DNA of 64,000 nt from Bacillota bacterium (lineage in GTDB: Bacteria; Bacillota; Clostridia; Tissierellales; MES13): NCBI GenBank assembly GCA_009711785.1, contig VENA01000009.1:81649-145648 (forward strand), read 5' to 3'. The notes below the pieces were generated by a model. That model was not told the origin of the DNA. It saw only the letters and a program-made list of their open reading frames with translations, and did not search any database. Below are positions 54,154 through 62,854 of the stretch, one piece after another. The position numbers were made by a program, and so were the translations under genes. How positions within the stretch are numbered: the stretch's first letter is position 1; the number at the start of each line of letters is the position of its first letter.

Positions 54154-55203
54154 ATGGAATTAAATAAAAGAAGAATTAGAAGATTAGCTGAAAGGATATT
54201 TGATAAACAGTGTAAGATCAAAAAAGAATTAGAAAATTTAAGCGATGATATGAAAGAAAAGTCAATAGAGGATACTGAATATCATTTATATTATCTTTTT
54301 CAAGCCATAAATTTAAATAGTAAAACATTATTTAATGATTATGCAAGTTGGCTAAGAACTCTTTTTATAAGTATAGGATTACCTATAGAATACGTTACAA
54401 TTAACTTTGAGTGTATTAAAGTAGAGTTGAAATTTGTTTTATCTAAAAATGTATATAAAACTCTTTGTGAATACTTAGATAGTGGAATAAAAGTACTAGA
54501 AGATAAAAATTATTTAGAAAAAGAAATAGAAGATAACAATCTAAAGGAACTAGCTGATCATTATCTTAATGCTTTATTAGCTGGAGATAAAACTAAAGCA
54601 AGTAATATTATTATGGATGAAGTTAATAGTGGAGTAGATATTAAAAGTATATATTTAGATGTATTTCAACCTACATTAGAAAAGATAGGTAACCTTTGGC
54701 ATCACAATAAAATAAGTGTTGCTAAGGAACATTATTGTACGGCTGTAACCCAATTTATAATTTCAAGATTATATGGGCATTTATTTGATAGTAAAAAAAC
54801 TAGTATAGAAAAAAGTATGGTTTCTGCTTGTATAGGGGAGGAATTACATGAAGTTGGTATAAGAATGGTTACGGACTTTTTCGAGTTAGAAGGATGGGAT
54901 ACATATTATTTAGGAGCTAATGTACCTAATAAAGATATAATAAATTCTTTAAAAGAATATGATAGTGACCTTTTAGCTATATCCACAACAATGACTTACC
55001 ATATAAGTTTAGTTAAAAATTTAATAGAAGAAATAAGAAAAGATGAAAGTTTAAAAAATATTAAAATATTAGTAGGAGGAAGACCATTTAAAATAGATAA
55101 AGACCTTTGGAAAAAGGTAGGTGCAGATGGATATAGTTTAGATGCTAAAGGTGCAGTTAATTTAGCACAAAGGCTAGTTAAAGGAGATGTAAGTTATGGA
55201 TGA
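54154..55203 (+). CDS. Cobalamin-binding sensor with CarH-like photoreceptor motif
   Basis: 349 residues. Residues 1-125 are a helical domain I do not recognise. Residues 130-215 are the four-helix cap, and 220-345 the Rossmann-like B12-binding domain. The B12 signatures are complete: ELHEVG (Glu230-x-His232-x-x-Gly235, His232 as lower cobalt ligand), STTM (277-280) and GG (308-309). In the cap, Trp182 is followed after nine residues by Glu192-His193, the W-x9-EH motif of adenosylcobalamin photoreceptors such as CarH. There is no MerR DNA-binding domain. It overlaps the following diguanylate cyclase by eight bases, suggesting that it controls that enzyme. ATG 54154 follows GGGGGTG. Confidence 0.88.
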   Translation: MELNKRRIRRLAERIFDKQCKIKKELENLSDDMKEKSIEDTEYHLYYLFQAINLNSKTLFNDYASWLRTLFISIGLPIEYVTINFECIKVELKFVLSKNVYKTLCEYLDSGIKVLEDKNYLEKEIEDNNLKELADHYLNALLAGDKTKASNIIMDEVNSGVDIKSIYLDVFQPTLEKIGNLWHHNKISVAKEHYCTAVTQFIISRLYGHLFDSKKTSIEKSMVSACIGEELHEVGIRMVTDFFELEGWDTYYLGANVPNKDIINSLKEYDSDLLAISTTMTYHISLVKNLIEEIRKDESLKNIKILVGGRPFKIDKDLWKKVGADGYSLDAKGAVNLAQRLVKGDVSYG

Positions 55204-56131
55204 TACTGGCTTTGCATTAATTTGTGATAAAAAAGGAAATATTGAAAAGGTGATTAGAAATGATATTAATAATTTTCCCATTGAAAATTATGATAATTTA
55301 ACAAGTATAATAGATGAGGGAAGTGCAAAAAAATTACTTAATTTTTTAAAAGAAATTAAAGATGAAAAATCTTCTATAGGTTGGGAAATTAATATCAATA
55401 TTGGAGAAATAATACCACTTTATTTTGCTGGTGGCATGATAAATGAAAAAATATTTATTGTCGCCTTTGTAGAGAATTGGGAGATTTTTAAAACCTATAA
55501 AGAAATCATAAAAATTAATAACGAACAAGTAAACGATTATAGATTTTTAATAAAAGAAAAGAAATTTTCAAAAGTAAATGAAGATAATTTACTTACTGAG
55601 ATAACAACTTTAAATAATAAGCTTTCTAATGCAAAGCGAGAACTTATGAAAAAGAATAAAAAGTTAGAAAAAATGGCTACGAAAGATCAGTTAACTAATG
55701 CTTTTAATAGAAGATATTTTTATGAAAAGATTAAAGAAGAAATTAAAAGATCTATAAGACTTAATTATAATATAACTTTAGTTATGATAGATTTAGATAA
55801 TTTTAAGAAAGTAAATGATACCTTAGGTCATGATAAGGGAGATGAATTACTTAAAAATTTTACTAAAGTATGTAGTGATAATTTAAGAAAAGACTTTGAT
55901 TACATATTTAGATTTGGTGGGGATGAGTTTTTAATTTTACTTACAAATTGTGATGAAAAATTAGCAGATAAAATAATTAAAAGAATAAATGAAAAATTTA
56001 AAAGCTTTACTGAAATATCTTCTATTTCCTATGGTAAGATTAAACTTCCTTTAGAAAATAATATTGAAATAGAAAAGTATATAAAAATAGTTGATAAAAG
56101 GATGTATGAACAAAAAAATAAAAATAAATAA
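55196..56131 (+). CDS. Diguanylate cyclase with PAS-like N-terminal domain, partner of the B12 sensor
   Basis: 311 residues, no transmembrane helix. Residues 1-105 look like a PAS-type domain (GFALICDKKGNIEKVIRND), residues 105-160 form a coiled coil, then a GGDEF domain (TKDQLTNAFNRRYFY, IDLDNFKKVNDTLGHDKGDEL, FRFGGDEFLILL). The active site is intact. At the usual inhibitory-site position the sequence is KDFD, so RxxD is lost and product inhibition may be weak. ATG 55196 follows AAAGGAGATG and lies inside the B12 gene, so the pair is translationally coupled and probably forms a complex. Confidence 0.9.
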   Translation: MDDTGFALICDKKGNIEKVIRNDINNFPIENYDNLTSIIDEGSAKKLLNFLKEIKDEKSSIGWEININIGEIIPLYFAGGMINEKIFIVAFVENWEIFKTYKEIIKINNEQVNDYRFLIKEKKFSKVNEDNLLTEITTLNNKLSNAKRELMKKNKKLEKMATKDQLTNAFNRRYFYEKIKEEIKRSIRLNYNITLVMIDLDNFKKVNDTLGHDKGDELLKNFTKVCSDNLRKDFDYIFRFGGDEFLILLTNCDEKLADKIIKRINEKFKSFTEISSISYGKIKLPLENNIEIEKYIKIVDKRMYEQKNKNK

Positions 56132-56224
56132 TAATATTTTCCTATATTTTCTTATATTTTTTGTTAAAATAAAAATATGTGGGTATATATCTTATTGAGA
56201 ACAAAATATTAGGAGGTAATTATT

Positions 56225-56734
56225 ATGGTATCAGAAAAATTAATGAAAGCTTTAAATGATCAATTAAATTATGAATTTGAATCAGCACATTATTATTTGG
56301 CAATGGCTGCATATTGTGCGGATCAAGATTTAGATGGATTTGAAAATTTCTTTTTAGTTCAAGCTGAGGAAGAAAGATTCCATGCTATGAAGTTTTTTAA
56401 CTTCATTAAAGAGATGGATGGAAGAGTAAGTATGCAACAGATGAGAGAGCCTAAGAATGAATTTAGTTCATTAAAAGAAGTATTTGAAACAGCTCTTAGT
56501 CATGAAGAAAGTGTTACTAAAAGAATATATAATTTAATGGATATTGCTAAAGAAGAAAGACAACATGCTACTATAAGTTGGCTAAATTGGTTTGTTGATG
56601 AGCAAGTAGAGGAAGAATCAACAATGAAAGGAATCATTAAAAAATTAGAAAGATTAGAAGGAAATAGTCATGGAATCTTTATGTTAGATAAAGAAATGGC
56701 TCAAAGGACATTTACACCACCAACAAATGAATAA
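56225..56734 (+). CDS. ftnA: Ferritin
   Basis: 169 residues of the non-haem bacterial ferritin type. The ferroxidase residues sit at the same numbers as in E. coli FtnA: Glu17, Glu50, His53, Glu94, Gln127 and Glu130. It stores iron as a 24-subunit cage. ATG 56225 follows AGGAGG. It starts 93 bases after the cyclase gene and ends at a strong terminator; the metal transporter block is downstream. Confidence 0.95.
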   Translation: MVSEKLMKALNDQLNYEFESAHYYLAMAAYCADQDLDGFENFFLVQAEEERFHAMKFFNFIKEMDGRVSMQQMREPKNEFSSLKEVFETALSHEESVTKRIYNLMDIAKEERQHATISWLNWFVDEQVEEESTMKGIIKKLERLEGNSHGIFMLDKEMAQRTFTPPTNE

Positions 56735-56747
56735 AAAAAGACAAAAA

Positions 56748-56784
56748 ACAAAGATAGGTAAATACTTACCTATCTTTGTTTTTA
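56748..56784 (+). terminator. Ferritin terminator
   Basis: ACAAAGATAGGTAA pairs with TTACCTATCTTTGT, followed by TTTTATTTTT. Confidence 0.92.
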
Positions 56785-56823
56785 TTTTTTAATTTGGATG
56801 TTATTCTTTATATGGTTTTTAAA

Positions 56824-57051
56824 TTATTGTTGTTGGTTTCCACTCATTTGTCTTTGAGCTTGCTCAACTAATCTCTTAGTCATATATCCGCCAACATAAC
56901 CATTTTGTCTTGCTGTTAAATTACCTTTATCCATTGACTGATAGTTGTTTAATCCTAATTCGTTAGCGATTTCGTCTCTCATTTGAGTTAATGCTTGACG
57001 AGCTTCTGGTACTACAAGTTTATTAGTGTTTCTAGAATTGTTATTTGCCAT
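56824..57051 (-). CDS. Alpha/beta-type small acid-soluble spore protein
   Basis: 75 residues that coat and protect DNA in the dormant spore. The family core is plain: LVVPEARQALTQMRDEIANELGL with the germination protease site in EIANE, then GNLTARQNGYVGGYMTKRLVEQA. The Asn/Gln-rich ends are typical. ATG 57051 follows AAAAAGGAGAG. It should be transcribed in the forespore (sigma G); I could not identify a convincing sigma G promoter. It proves the organism forms endospores. Confidence 0.97.
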   Translation of the reverse strand: MANNNSRNTNKLVVPEARQALTQMRDEIANELGLNNYQSMDKGNLTARQNGYVGGYMTKRLVEQAQRQMSGNQQQ

Positions 57052-57213
57052 TTGTTTTCTCTCCTTTTTAAATAATTTTTTATTTTGTGTTGCAGTCTTA
57101 TTTTATGTATTATTACAGAATATAAACATGTAAGTTATAGTATTTAACCACTAATTTACTAAGGAAAGAAATTTATTTATTTTTTGCTTAAATAACCCTT
57201 AAGTATATATACT

Positions 57214-57765
57214 TTAGAAAAATATCATTTTTATTCCAAATAGAATCAAAATGACTCCACCTAAAAAGTCAGCATATTCTTTGAAAAATTCTATTCTTCT
57301 AATTTTTTTACATATAAAAAAAGCTATTAGACACAGAAAAGATGTTACAATGCCAACTATTATAGAATTTTTAAGTAGAATATATTTGTTTATTAAGATA
57401 TTAAATGTAGAAAAACCCACAACTAATGCATCTATACTAACAGTCATACCTAAAAATATTATTATTAATATATGAAGCTTTTTAAAATTTTCATCCTTAT
57501 TAAAGCCCTCTTTAATCATTAAAAGGCCTACAAAAAAAATTATTACTCCACCAACCATTGATGGAAGTGTGAATATGTATCTATTAAATAGACACCCAAA
57601 AAAGCCTCCAATATAAACAAAAAGAAATTGAAAGAAACCAGAACTTATTATGGATATTATAGCGCTTTTTTTAGTTATTCTTTTATCAAGACCGAGGGAT
57701 AAAGACACTCCAAAGGCATCTAAAGCCAATGCTAATGAAATAATTAGAACTTCTAAGTGAGACAA
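57214..57765 (-). CDS. mntP: Manganese efflux pump MntP/YtaF family
   Basis: 183 residues, six helices. The two halves carry conserved Asp: LALALDAFGVSLSLGLD and GMTVSIDALVVGFSTF. The family exports Mn2+ (MntP), while the sporulation-linked YtaF subgroup is less well defined; the length suits either. TTG 57765 follows AAGGAGG. The leader shows no yybP-ykoY element. Flanked by a SASP gene and a CaCA exchanger gene, both on the same strand. Confidence 0.85.
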   Translation of the reverse strand: MSHLEVLIISLALALDAFGVSLSLGLDKRITKKSAIISIISSGFFQFLFVYIGGFFGCLFNRYIFTLPSMVGGVIIFFVGLLMIKEGFNKDENFKKLHILIIIFLGMTVSIDALVVGFSTFNILINKYILLKNSIIVGIVTSFLCLIAFFICKKIRRIEFFKEYADFLGGVILILFGIKMIFF

Positions 57766-57867
57766 ATTATTTCCTCCTTATAGTATTAAACTAATGTAAG
57801 TAAATTATTAAAGTTTTCTTTTACTATAATATTACTTTGAAGTATCTAATTATTATTAAAAAAACAA

Positions 57868-57902
57868 AAAAAAAATTAGCCTTATATATAAGGGCTAATT
57901 TC
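57868..57902 (-). terminator. Terminator of the CaCA exchanger gene
   Basis: On the minus strand AAATTAGCC pairs with GGCTAATTT, followed by a run of T (57868-57879). It overlaps the stop codon of the gene at 57895. Confidence 0.85.
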
Positions 57903-58854
57903 TGATAATAATAAATACCATATAAAAAACGTATATTAAAGTCATTAATATTCCTTCAAATCTATTAGCTTTCTTACCAGTGGTAACAAATAGATATGTA
58001 GCAAGGGTTGCTCCTAAAAGATATATCATATCAAAAAATACTTTTTCTTTAACAGGTAATGGATTTATTATTGATGTTATACCTAAAATTAAAAGTATAT
58101 TAAATACATTAGAACCTATTGCATTACCAACAGCTATATCATTTTCCCCTTTTATAGCAGCAACAATTGATGTTACTAGTTCAGGTAAAGATGTACCAAA
58201 GGCAACTATGGTAAGTCCAACTAAGGTTTCACCCATTCCAAGATTTATTGCTATTTGACTAGATGAATCAATAACTAAATCTCCACCGATAATAATACCA
58301 GCTAAACCAAAAATTAAAAATATAATGCTTTTAGAAAGTTTCATATCACTTATTTCTTCTTTAAACTCTTCTTTAGATTCCTCTCGAGATAATAAAGCTA
58401 CTTCAACTATGTAATATAAAAATATACTAAAAAGTGCAAGTAAAATCATACCATCTGCTTTAGAGATCATGTTTTTAGTAAAACCTTGTAAAGTAATATC
58501 ATGACTTAGTACAAATAAAACTAAACAGGTTAATAATAAAAATGGAAATTCCTTTAGTATTGTTTTTCTATGGATACTTATAGGTCTTATGATGGCTGAT
58601 ATACCTATAACTAAAAGGATATTAAAGATACTAGAACCTATAATGTTACCAACAGCAATTTCATGGGAACCTTGAAGGGCAGCGCTTATACTTACAGCAC
58701 CCTCAGGGGCACTAGTTCCAAAGGCGACTATAGTAAGGCCTATAAGTATTATAGGCACATTAAATATTCTTGCGATAGATGAAGCACCTTCAACAAAATA
58801 ATCAGCTCCTTTTATGAGTAAAAGAAATCCGATAATTAAAATTAAATATTCCAT
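57895..58854 (-). CDS. CaCA-family cation exchanger (YrbG type), second copy
   Basis: 319 residues with two inverted repeats: GLTIVAFGTSAPEGAVSI with IAVGNIIGSSIFNILLV, and GLTIVAFGTSLPELVTSIVA with IAVGNAIGSNVFNILLI. An acidic cytoplasmic loop (EESKEEFKEEISD) separates them, probably the regulatory cation site. Exchanges Ca2+ or a similar divalent ion for Na+ or H+. ATG 58854 follows AAAGGAG. It is divergent from a third copy at 58997, with 142 bases between them. Confidence 0.92.
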   Translation of the reverse strand: MEYLILIIGFLLLIKGADYFVEGASSIARIFNVPIILIGLTIVAFGTSAPEGAVSISAALQGSHEIAVGNIIGSSIFNILLVIGISAIIRPISIHRKTILKEFPFLLLTCLVLFVLSHDITLQGFTKNMISKADGMILLALFSIFLYYIVEVALLSREESKEEFKEEISDMKLSKSIIFLIFGLAGIIIGGDLVIDSSSQIAINLGMGETLVGLTIVAFGTSLPELVTSIVAAIKGENDIAVGNAIGSNVFNILLILGITSIINPLPVKEKVFFDMIYLLGATLATYLFVTTGKKANRFEGILMTLIYVFYMVFIIIRN

Positions 58855-58996
58855 TTTAAAACTCCTTTATCTAAGTATAGTTATATTTAGTCATTTATTA
58901 GAATTTTAAACTCCATTGTACATTTTAACATAAAAGTATATTTTGTTTAATATTAATTAAGTAATAAGTAACATTTATGTTAGAAAGGAGAGAATT

Positions 58997-59938
58997 GTGC
59001 TAGTAATTATTTTAATGTTCATATTAGGTTTATCTCTAGTTATAAAGGGTGGTGACTGGTTTGTAGATTCATCTGTAAATATAGCAAAAATATCAGGTCT
59101 TCCAGAGATATTTATAGGAGCTACAATAGTTAGTCTAGCAACAACAAGTCCTGAGTTATTAGTATCAGCTACGGCTTCTTATAAGGGATATACAACTATG
59201 AGTGTTGGTAATAGCTTAGGTTCTATGATATGTAATATGGGACTTATATTAGGTTTTTTATCAATACTAAAACCAAGTAATATCCATAGTAAAGTTTTTA
59301 AAATTAAATCATTAATATTACTTAGTTATACAGCTATTCTTTTTATATTATCCTTAAATAAATACATTACTAAAAAAGAAGGACTTTTTTTATTAGTTTT
59401 ACTTATTTTTTATATAATTATTAATAGTTTAATATTAAAAAAAGAAAAAAGAATAAAAAGTAAATTAAAGGTTACTAAAAGGAAAAAGACTATTATTTCT
59501 ATTAAATTTATTATAGGTATTTTAGCTATAATAATAGGTTCTAATTTACTTGTTAATAATGGGGTTTTAATAGCTGAAATGTTAAAAGTACCAGAGGCTA
59601 TAATAAGTTTAACTTTAATAGCATTAGGAACTTCACTTCCTGAGTTAGTAACTGCTATATCAGCTTTTAAAAAGGGAAATACATCTATAAGTACTGGAAA
59701 TATAATAGGAGCTAATATATTAAATGGAGTATTAGTTTTAGGTGTTTCTAGTTTAATAAGTCCATTAAAAATACTAAATCAAAATTTAAGTATTGATTAT
59801 TTAGTAGTTTTTATATTAACACTTATACTAATAATACCAAGTTTAAAACTAAAAAAAGTTACAAGAATTCAAGGGATATTATTATTTAGTATTTATATTT
59901 TGTATTTAATAGTATTATATTTAGTATATTTAAGTTAA
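58997..59938 (+). CDS. CaCA-family cation exchanger, third copy
   Basis: 313 residues. First repeat GATIVSLATTSPELLVSA with MSVGNSLGSMICN; second SLTLIALGTSLPELVTAISA with ISTGNIIGANILNGVLV. In the first repeat the usual Gly of (F/L)GTS is Ala (LATTS), a change near the ion-binding site. The gene is followed 12 bases later by a DtxR/MntR-type regulator, which suggests metal-dependent control and possibly manganese as substrate. GTG 58997 follows AAAGGAGAG. Confidence 0.9.
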   Translation: MLVIILMFILGLSLVIKGGDWFVDSSVNIAKISGLPEIFIGATIVSLATTSPELLVSATASYKGYTTMSVGNSLGSMICNMGLILGFLSILKPSNIHSKVFKIKSLILLSYTAILFILSLNKYITKKEGLFLLVLLIFYIIINSLILKKEKRIKSKLKVTKRKKTIISIKFIIGILAIIIGSNLLVNNGVLIAEMLKVPEAIISLTLIALGTSLPELVTAISAFKKGNTSISTGNIIGANILNGVLVLGVSSLISPLKILNQNLSIDYLVVFILTLILIIPSLKLKKVTRIQGILLFSIYILYLIVLYLVYLS

Positions 59939-59950
59939 AGGGATGATTAT

Positions 59951-60379
59951 ATGTTATCGCCAAGTTTAGAGGATTATTTAGAAGAGGTTTATAGATTTTC
60001 TATAAATAAAGAAAGTATAAGAATAAAGGATATTGCTAATACTCTAAGGGTTTCTATGCCTTCTGTAGTAAAGGGATTAAAAAGACTTCATAATTTAGGA
60101 TATATCACATATATACCCTATGAGGATATAATTGTGACTGATAAAGGAAAAAGGGTAGGTAAGTTTTTAGTTCAGAGAAATAAAATATTAAAAGATTTTG
60201 TTACTATTATTGGCTCTGATTGTGATGTTAAACAGGAAGCAGAGGCAATGGAACATTATCTTAGTAAATCTACAATAATAGCTATAGAAAAGTTAGTTAA
60301 ATACTTTTCTAGTAATGATGAAGTTTTAACTAATTTTAAAAATTATCAAATGCGAAGTAATTTAGATGAATTTAAATAA
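59951..60379 (+). CDS. DtxR/MntR-family metalloregulator with altered metal ligand
   Basis: 142 residues, same length as Bacillus subtilis MntR and alignable throughout. The winged helix (IRIKDIANTLRVSMPSVVKGLKRL) and dimerisation helices are kept. Metal ligands: Asp8 and Glu11 (SLEDYLEE) and Glu98, Glu101, His102 (EAEAMEH) match MntR Asp8, Glu11, Glu99, Glu102, His103, but MntR His77 is Asn77 here (LVQRNKIL). Metal choice may differ. Co-transcribed with the exchanger, 12 bases upstream. Likely controls nearby metal genes. ATG 59951 follows AAAGGGATGAT. Confidence 0.9.
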   Translation: MLSPSLEDYLEEVYRFSINKESIRIKDIANTLRVSMPSVVKGLKRLHNLGYITYIPYEDIIVTDKGKRVGKFLVQRNKILKDFVTIIGSDCDVKQEAEAMEHYLSKSTIIAIEKLVKYFSSNDEVLTNFKNYQMRSNLDEFK

Positions 60380-60402
60380 AAAAAGCGGTCTATGACCGCT
60401 TA
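60374..60402 (-). terminator. feo operon terminator
   Basis: On the minus strand AAGCGGTC, ATA, GACCGCTT, then a run of seven T. It overlaps the end of the FeoB membrane-domain gene and may also stop the regulator transcript. Confidence 0.85.
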
Positions 60403-61773
60403 AACTATGCCAATTAAAGTTGCTATGGCATTAATAATAAATGTTACTATTATAGCTATTGAAGTTGTTAACACAAAGGTAAAAAGAGTCCACTTTTTAC
60501 TATTGGTTTCTTTTTTAATTGTAAGAAGTGTTGTTCCACAAGGAAAATGAAGTAATGAAAATAACATAAAGTTAAGTCCAGTAATAAAAGTCCAACCATT
60601 ATCGATTAAAAGTTCTCTTAAACTTTCTAAAGAATCTAACTCTAACATAGCTCCCTTAGACATATAGGCCATTATTAAAATGGGTAAGACTATTTCATTA
60701 GCTGGAAGTCCTAATATAAAAGCCATTAATATAATGCCATCTAAGCCTAATAATAAACCTACAGGATCAAGAAAACCTGAAAGATGGGCAAGCAAACTTA
60801 TACCACCTATATCAATATTTGATACTAACCAAGTAACAGCACCAGCAGGAGCAGCAACCATTACAGCTCTACCTAATACAAAAAGAGTTCTATCTATAAG
60901 AGATCTTATTAATATCCTACCAATTTGAGGTTTTCTATATGGAGGAAGTTCTAGTGTAAATGAAGATGGTACACCTTTTAAAAATGTTACAGATAGAAAT
61001 TTTGATACAAGTAAAGTTACAACTATACCTATAAGAATCATTGCTACAACGGATAATGAAGCAAATACTGAACTAAATTTACTTGCTGAGCCTAGACCTA
61101 GAAATATCATTGATATAGCTATTAAAGTTGGAAATCTACCATTACATGGGACAAAGTTATTAGTAATTATAGCAATAAGTCTTTCTCTAGGTGAATCAAT
61201 AATTCTACAAGCTATTACACCTGCAGCATTACAACCAAATCCCATACTCATTGTAAGTGCCTGTTTTCCATGGGTACCTGATTTTCTAAAGGCATTATCA
61301 AGATTAAATGCTACACGGGGTAGATATCCTAAGTCTTCTAATAAAGTAAAGAGTGGAAAAAATATTGCCATAGGAGGTAACATTACTGATACAACCCAAG
61401 CAAGCGTTCTATAAATACCTAATATTAACAATCCATGTAACCATGCAGGAGAGTTTAAACTAGTAAATAAAGCAGTTAATTTAGCTTCAAAGCCAAATAA
61501 TAAATCAGCAAGCATAGCCGAAGGTACATTAGCCCCTTCAATAGTAATCCAAAATACTAATCCTAATAAAATTAACATAAATGGATAACCAAATATCTTA
61601 GATGTTAATAAGTTATCTATTTTTCTTTCTATACGGCCATGATTACTATCATTTACAGTTACAACTTCATTAGAAATTTCTTCAGCTTTTTTATATATAC
61701 TAGTAACAATGTTATCCCCAAAGGATATATCCTCTTCAATACACTTTGGAACTATATTTTTTAAATCATCCAT
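60400..61773 (-). CDS. feoB: FeoB membrane domain (separate gene)
   Basis: 457 residues. After a short helical start (residues 1-65, the linker that normally follows the GTPase domain) come the two Gate motifs and core of the FeoB transporter: GYLPRVAFNLD, MSMGFGCNAAGVIACRI, NNFVPCNGRFPTLIAI and LPANEIVLPILIM. It imports Fe2+. In most bacteria this is fused to the GTPase; here the two overlap by one base (TGATG), so FeoB is split. ATG 61773 follows AAGGAGGAG; the TTG at 61776 overlaps the upstream stop. Confidence 0.93.
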   Translation of the reverse strand: MDDLKNIVPKCIEEDISFGDNIVTSIYKKAEEISNEVVTVNDSNHGRIERKIDNLLTSKIFGYPFMLILLGLVFWITIEGANVPSAMLADLLFGFEAKLTALFTSLNSPAWLHGLLILGIYRTLAWVVSVMLPPMAIFFPLFTLLEDLGYLPRVAFNLDNAFRKSGTHGKQALTMSMGFGCNAAGVIACRIIDSPRERLIAIITNNFVPCNGRFPTLIAISMIFLGLGSASKFSSVFASLSVVAMILIGIVVTLLVSKFLSVTFLKGVPSSFTLELPPYRKPQIGRILIRSLIDRTLFVLGRAVMVAAPAGAVTWLVSNIDIGGISLLAHLSGFLDPVGLLLGLDGIILMAFILGLPANEIVLPILIMAYMSKGAMLELDSLESLRELLIDNGWTFITGLNFMLFSLLHFPCGTTLLTIKKETNSKKWTLFTFVLTTSIAIIVTFIINAIATLIGIV

Positions 61774-62540
61774 CAAATCTCCTCCTTAGATAAACTATTA
61801 TTCTTAACTATTTCATCTATGGATTTTAGAATTTGCTTATCTCCATCAATAAGTCTTAACGAAAGCCATCTTGTATTTAATTTGTTACCTATTAAATTCT
61901 TTAATTTTTTTTCTATTTCGTTTACAATATTTTCTGTTTTTTTATTATAGGTTAATCTATAAGGGGTAGTTTTTATTTCTTTTTTAATCATTTTATCTAT
62001 TGTATCTAAAAGTTCTTTTGAGCCTTTGCCATCCCTTGCTACCATGGGTATTACTGGAACTCCGAGTTTTTCTTTTAATTTTTTTATATTTATAGTTATC
62101 CCCTTTCTTTTAGCTTCATCCATAAGGTTTAAACATACAATAACATTATCTGTTATTTCTAGTACCTGTAAGACTAGATTAAGGTTTCTTTCAAGACATG
62201 TAGAATCTGAAATAACTATTGTTATATCTGGATTACCAAAGCATATAAAATCCCTTGCAACTTCTTCTTCCACAGAGTTTGCTAAAAGTGAATAGGTTCC
62301 TGGTAAATCTACTAATAGATAGTCATTATCTTTGTATTTAAAAGTACCTTGAGCGTTAGTAACTGTTTTTCCTGGCCAGTTTCCTGTATGCTGATTTAAG
62401 CCTGTTAGATTGTTAAAAAGAGTACTTTTACCTGTATTAGGATTTCCTGCTAATGCAATTACCTTTTGATTAGGTTTCTTTTGAATTTCAAATTTCTCTT
62501 TTAATAAAGAAAATCCACTCGATTGACTTGTAAGTCCCAT
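61773..62540 (-). CDS. feoB: FeoB GTPase domain (separate gene)
   Basis: 255 residues: the cytoplasmic G-protein domain of FeoB with G1 (GNPNTGKST, 32-40), G3 (DLPG), G4 (NLMD) and G5-like ARDGKG, then the helical GDI-like part. It ends with a normal stop, followed by the membrane-domain gene one base overlapping. The G domain should regulate Fe2+ transport in trans. ATG 62540 follows AAGGAGGC and is 12 bases downstream of feoA. Confidence 0.93.
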   Translation of the reverse strand: MGLTSQSSGFSLLKEKFEIQKKPNQKVIALAGNPNTGKSTLFNNLTGLNQHTGNWPGKTVTNAQGTFKYKDNDYLLVDLPGTYSLLANSVEEEVARDFICFGNPDITIVISDSTCLERNLNLVLQVLEITDNVIVCLNLMDEAKRKGITINIKKLKEKLGVPVIPMVARDGKGSKELLDTIDKMIKKEIKTTPYRLTYNKKTENIVNEIEKKLKNLIGNKLNTRWLSLRLIDGDKQILKSIDEIVKNNSLSKEEI

Positions 62541-62552
62541 AATTTAGCCTCC

Positions 62553-62792
62553 TTAACTTATAATTTCAACTAATACATTTTTCGTTTCTTCTTTTCTAAG
62601 TGCTATAACTGAACCTTTAATATTATAGGCAATAGGGTTTCCTGAAGGACTTAATCTTTCAGTTTTGACTAATGAGTCTTTTATTAATCCTAAATCTAGA
62701 AGTCTTCTTCTAGATAAACCTTTATTTAAAAGTACAATTACTTTTGCTTTTTGACCTACTGGTAATAAATGTAGTGGAACTTTTTTATCCAT
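62553..62792 (-). CDS. feoA: FeoA
   Basis: 79 residues, SH3-like FeoA fold: LHLLPVGQKAKVIVLLNKGLSRRRLLDLGLIKDS, then SPSGNPIAYNIKGSVIALRKEE. A small cytoplasmic partner of FeoB. ATG 62792 follows AAGGAGG. It is the first gene of the feo operon and has DtxR-type boxes in front. Confidence 0.92.
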   Translation of the reverse strand: MDKKVPLHLLPVGQKAKVIVLLNKGLSRRRLLDLGLIKDSLVKTERLSPSGNPIAYNIKGSVIALRKEETKNVLVEIIS

Positions 62793-62810
62793 TAATATTC
62801 CTCCTTTTTA

Positions 62811-62829
62811 TTAGCTTAGGCTAACAATT
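62811..62829. promoter_or_regulatory. DtxR/IdeR-type box upstream of feoA
   Basis: TTAGCTTAGGCTAACAATT matches the DtxR/IdeR consensus TTAGGTTAGSCTAACCTAA at 15 of 19 positions by eye. It lies about 20 bases before feoA. Iron- or manganese-loaded repressor binding would shut off Fe2+ import. Confidence 0.75.
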
Positions 62830-62854
62830 AAACAAAATTTTATTAAAAATTACT

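Noticed and set aside
57766..57867. Search for a yybP-ykoY element before mntP
   Set aside because: The conserved GGGAGTA and GTCGTCA-like blocks are absent, so no Mn riboswitch is claimed there.
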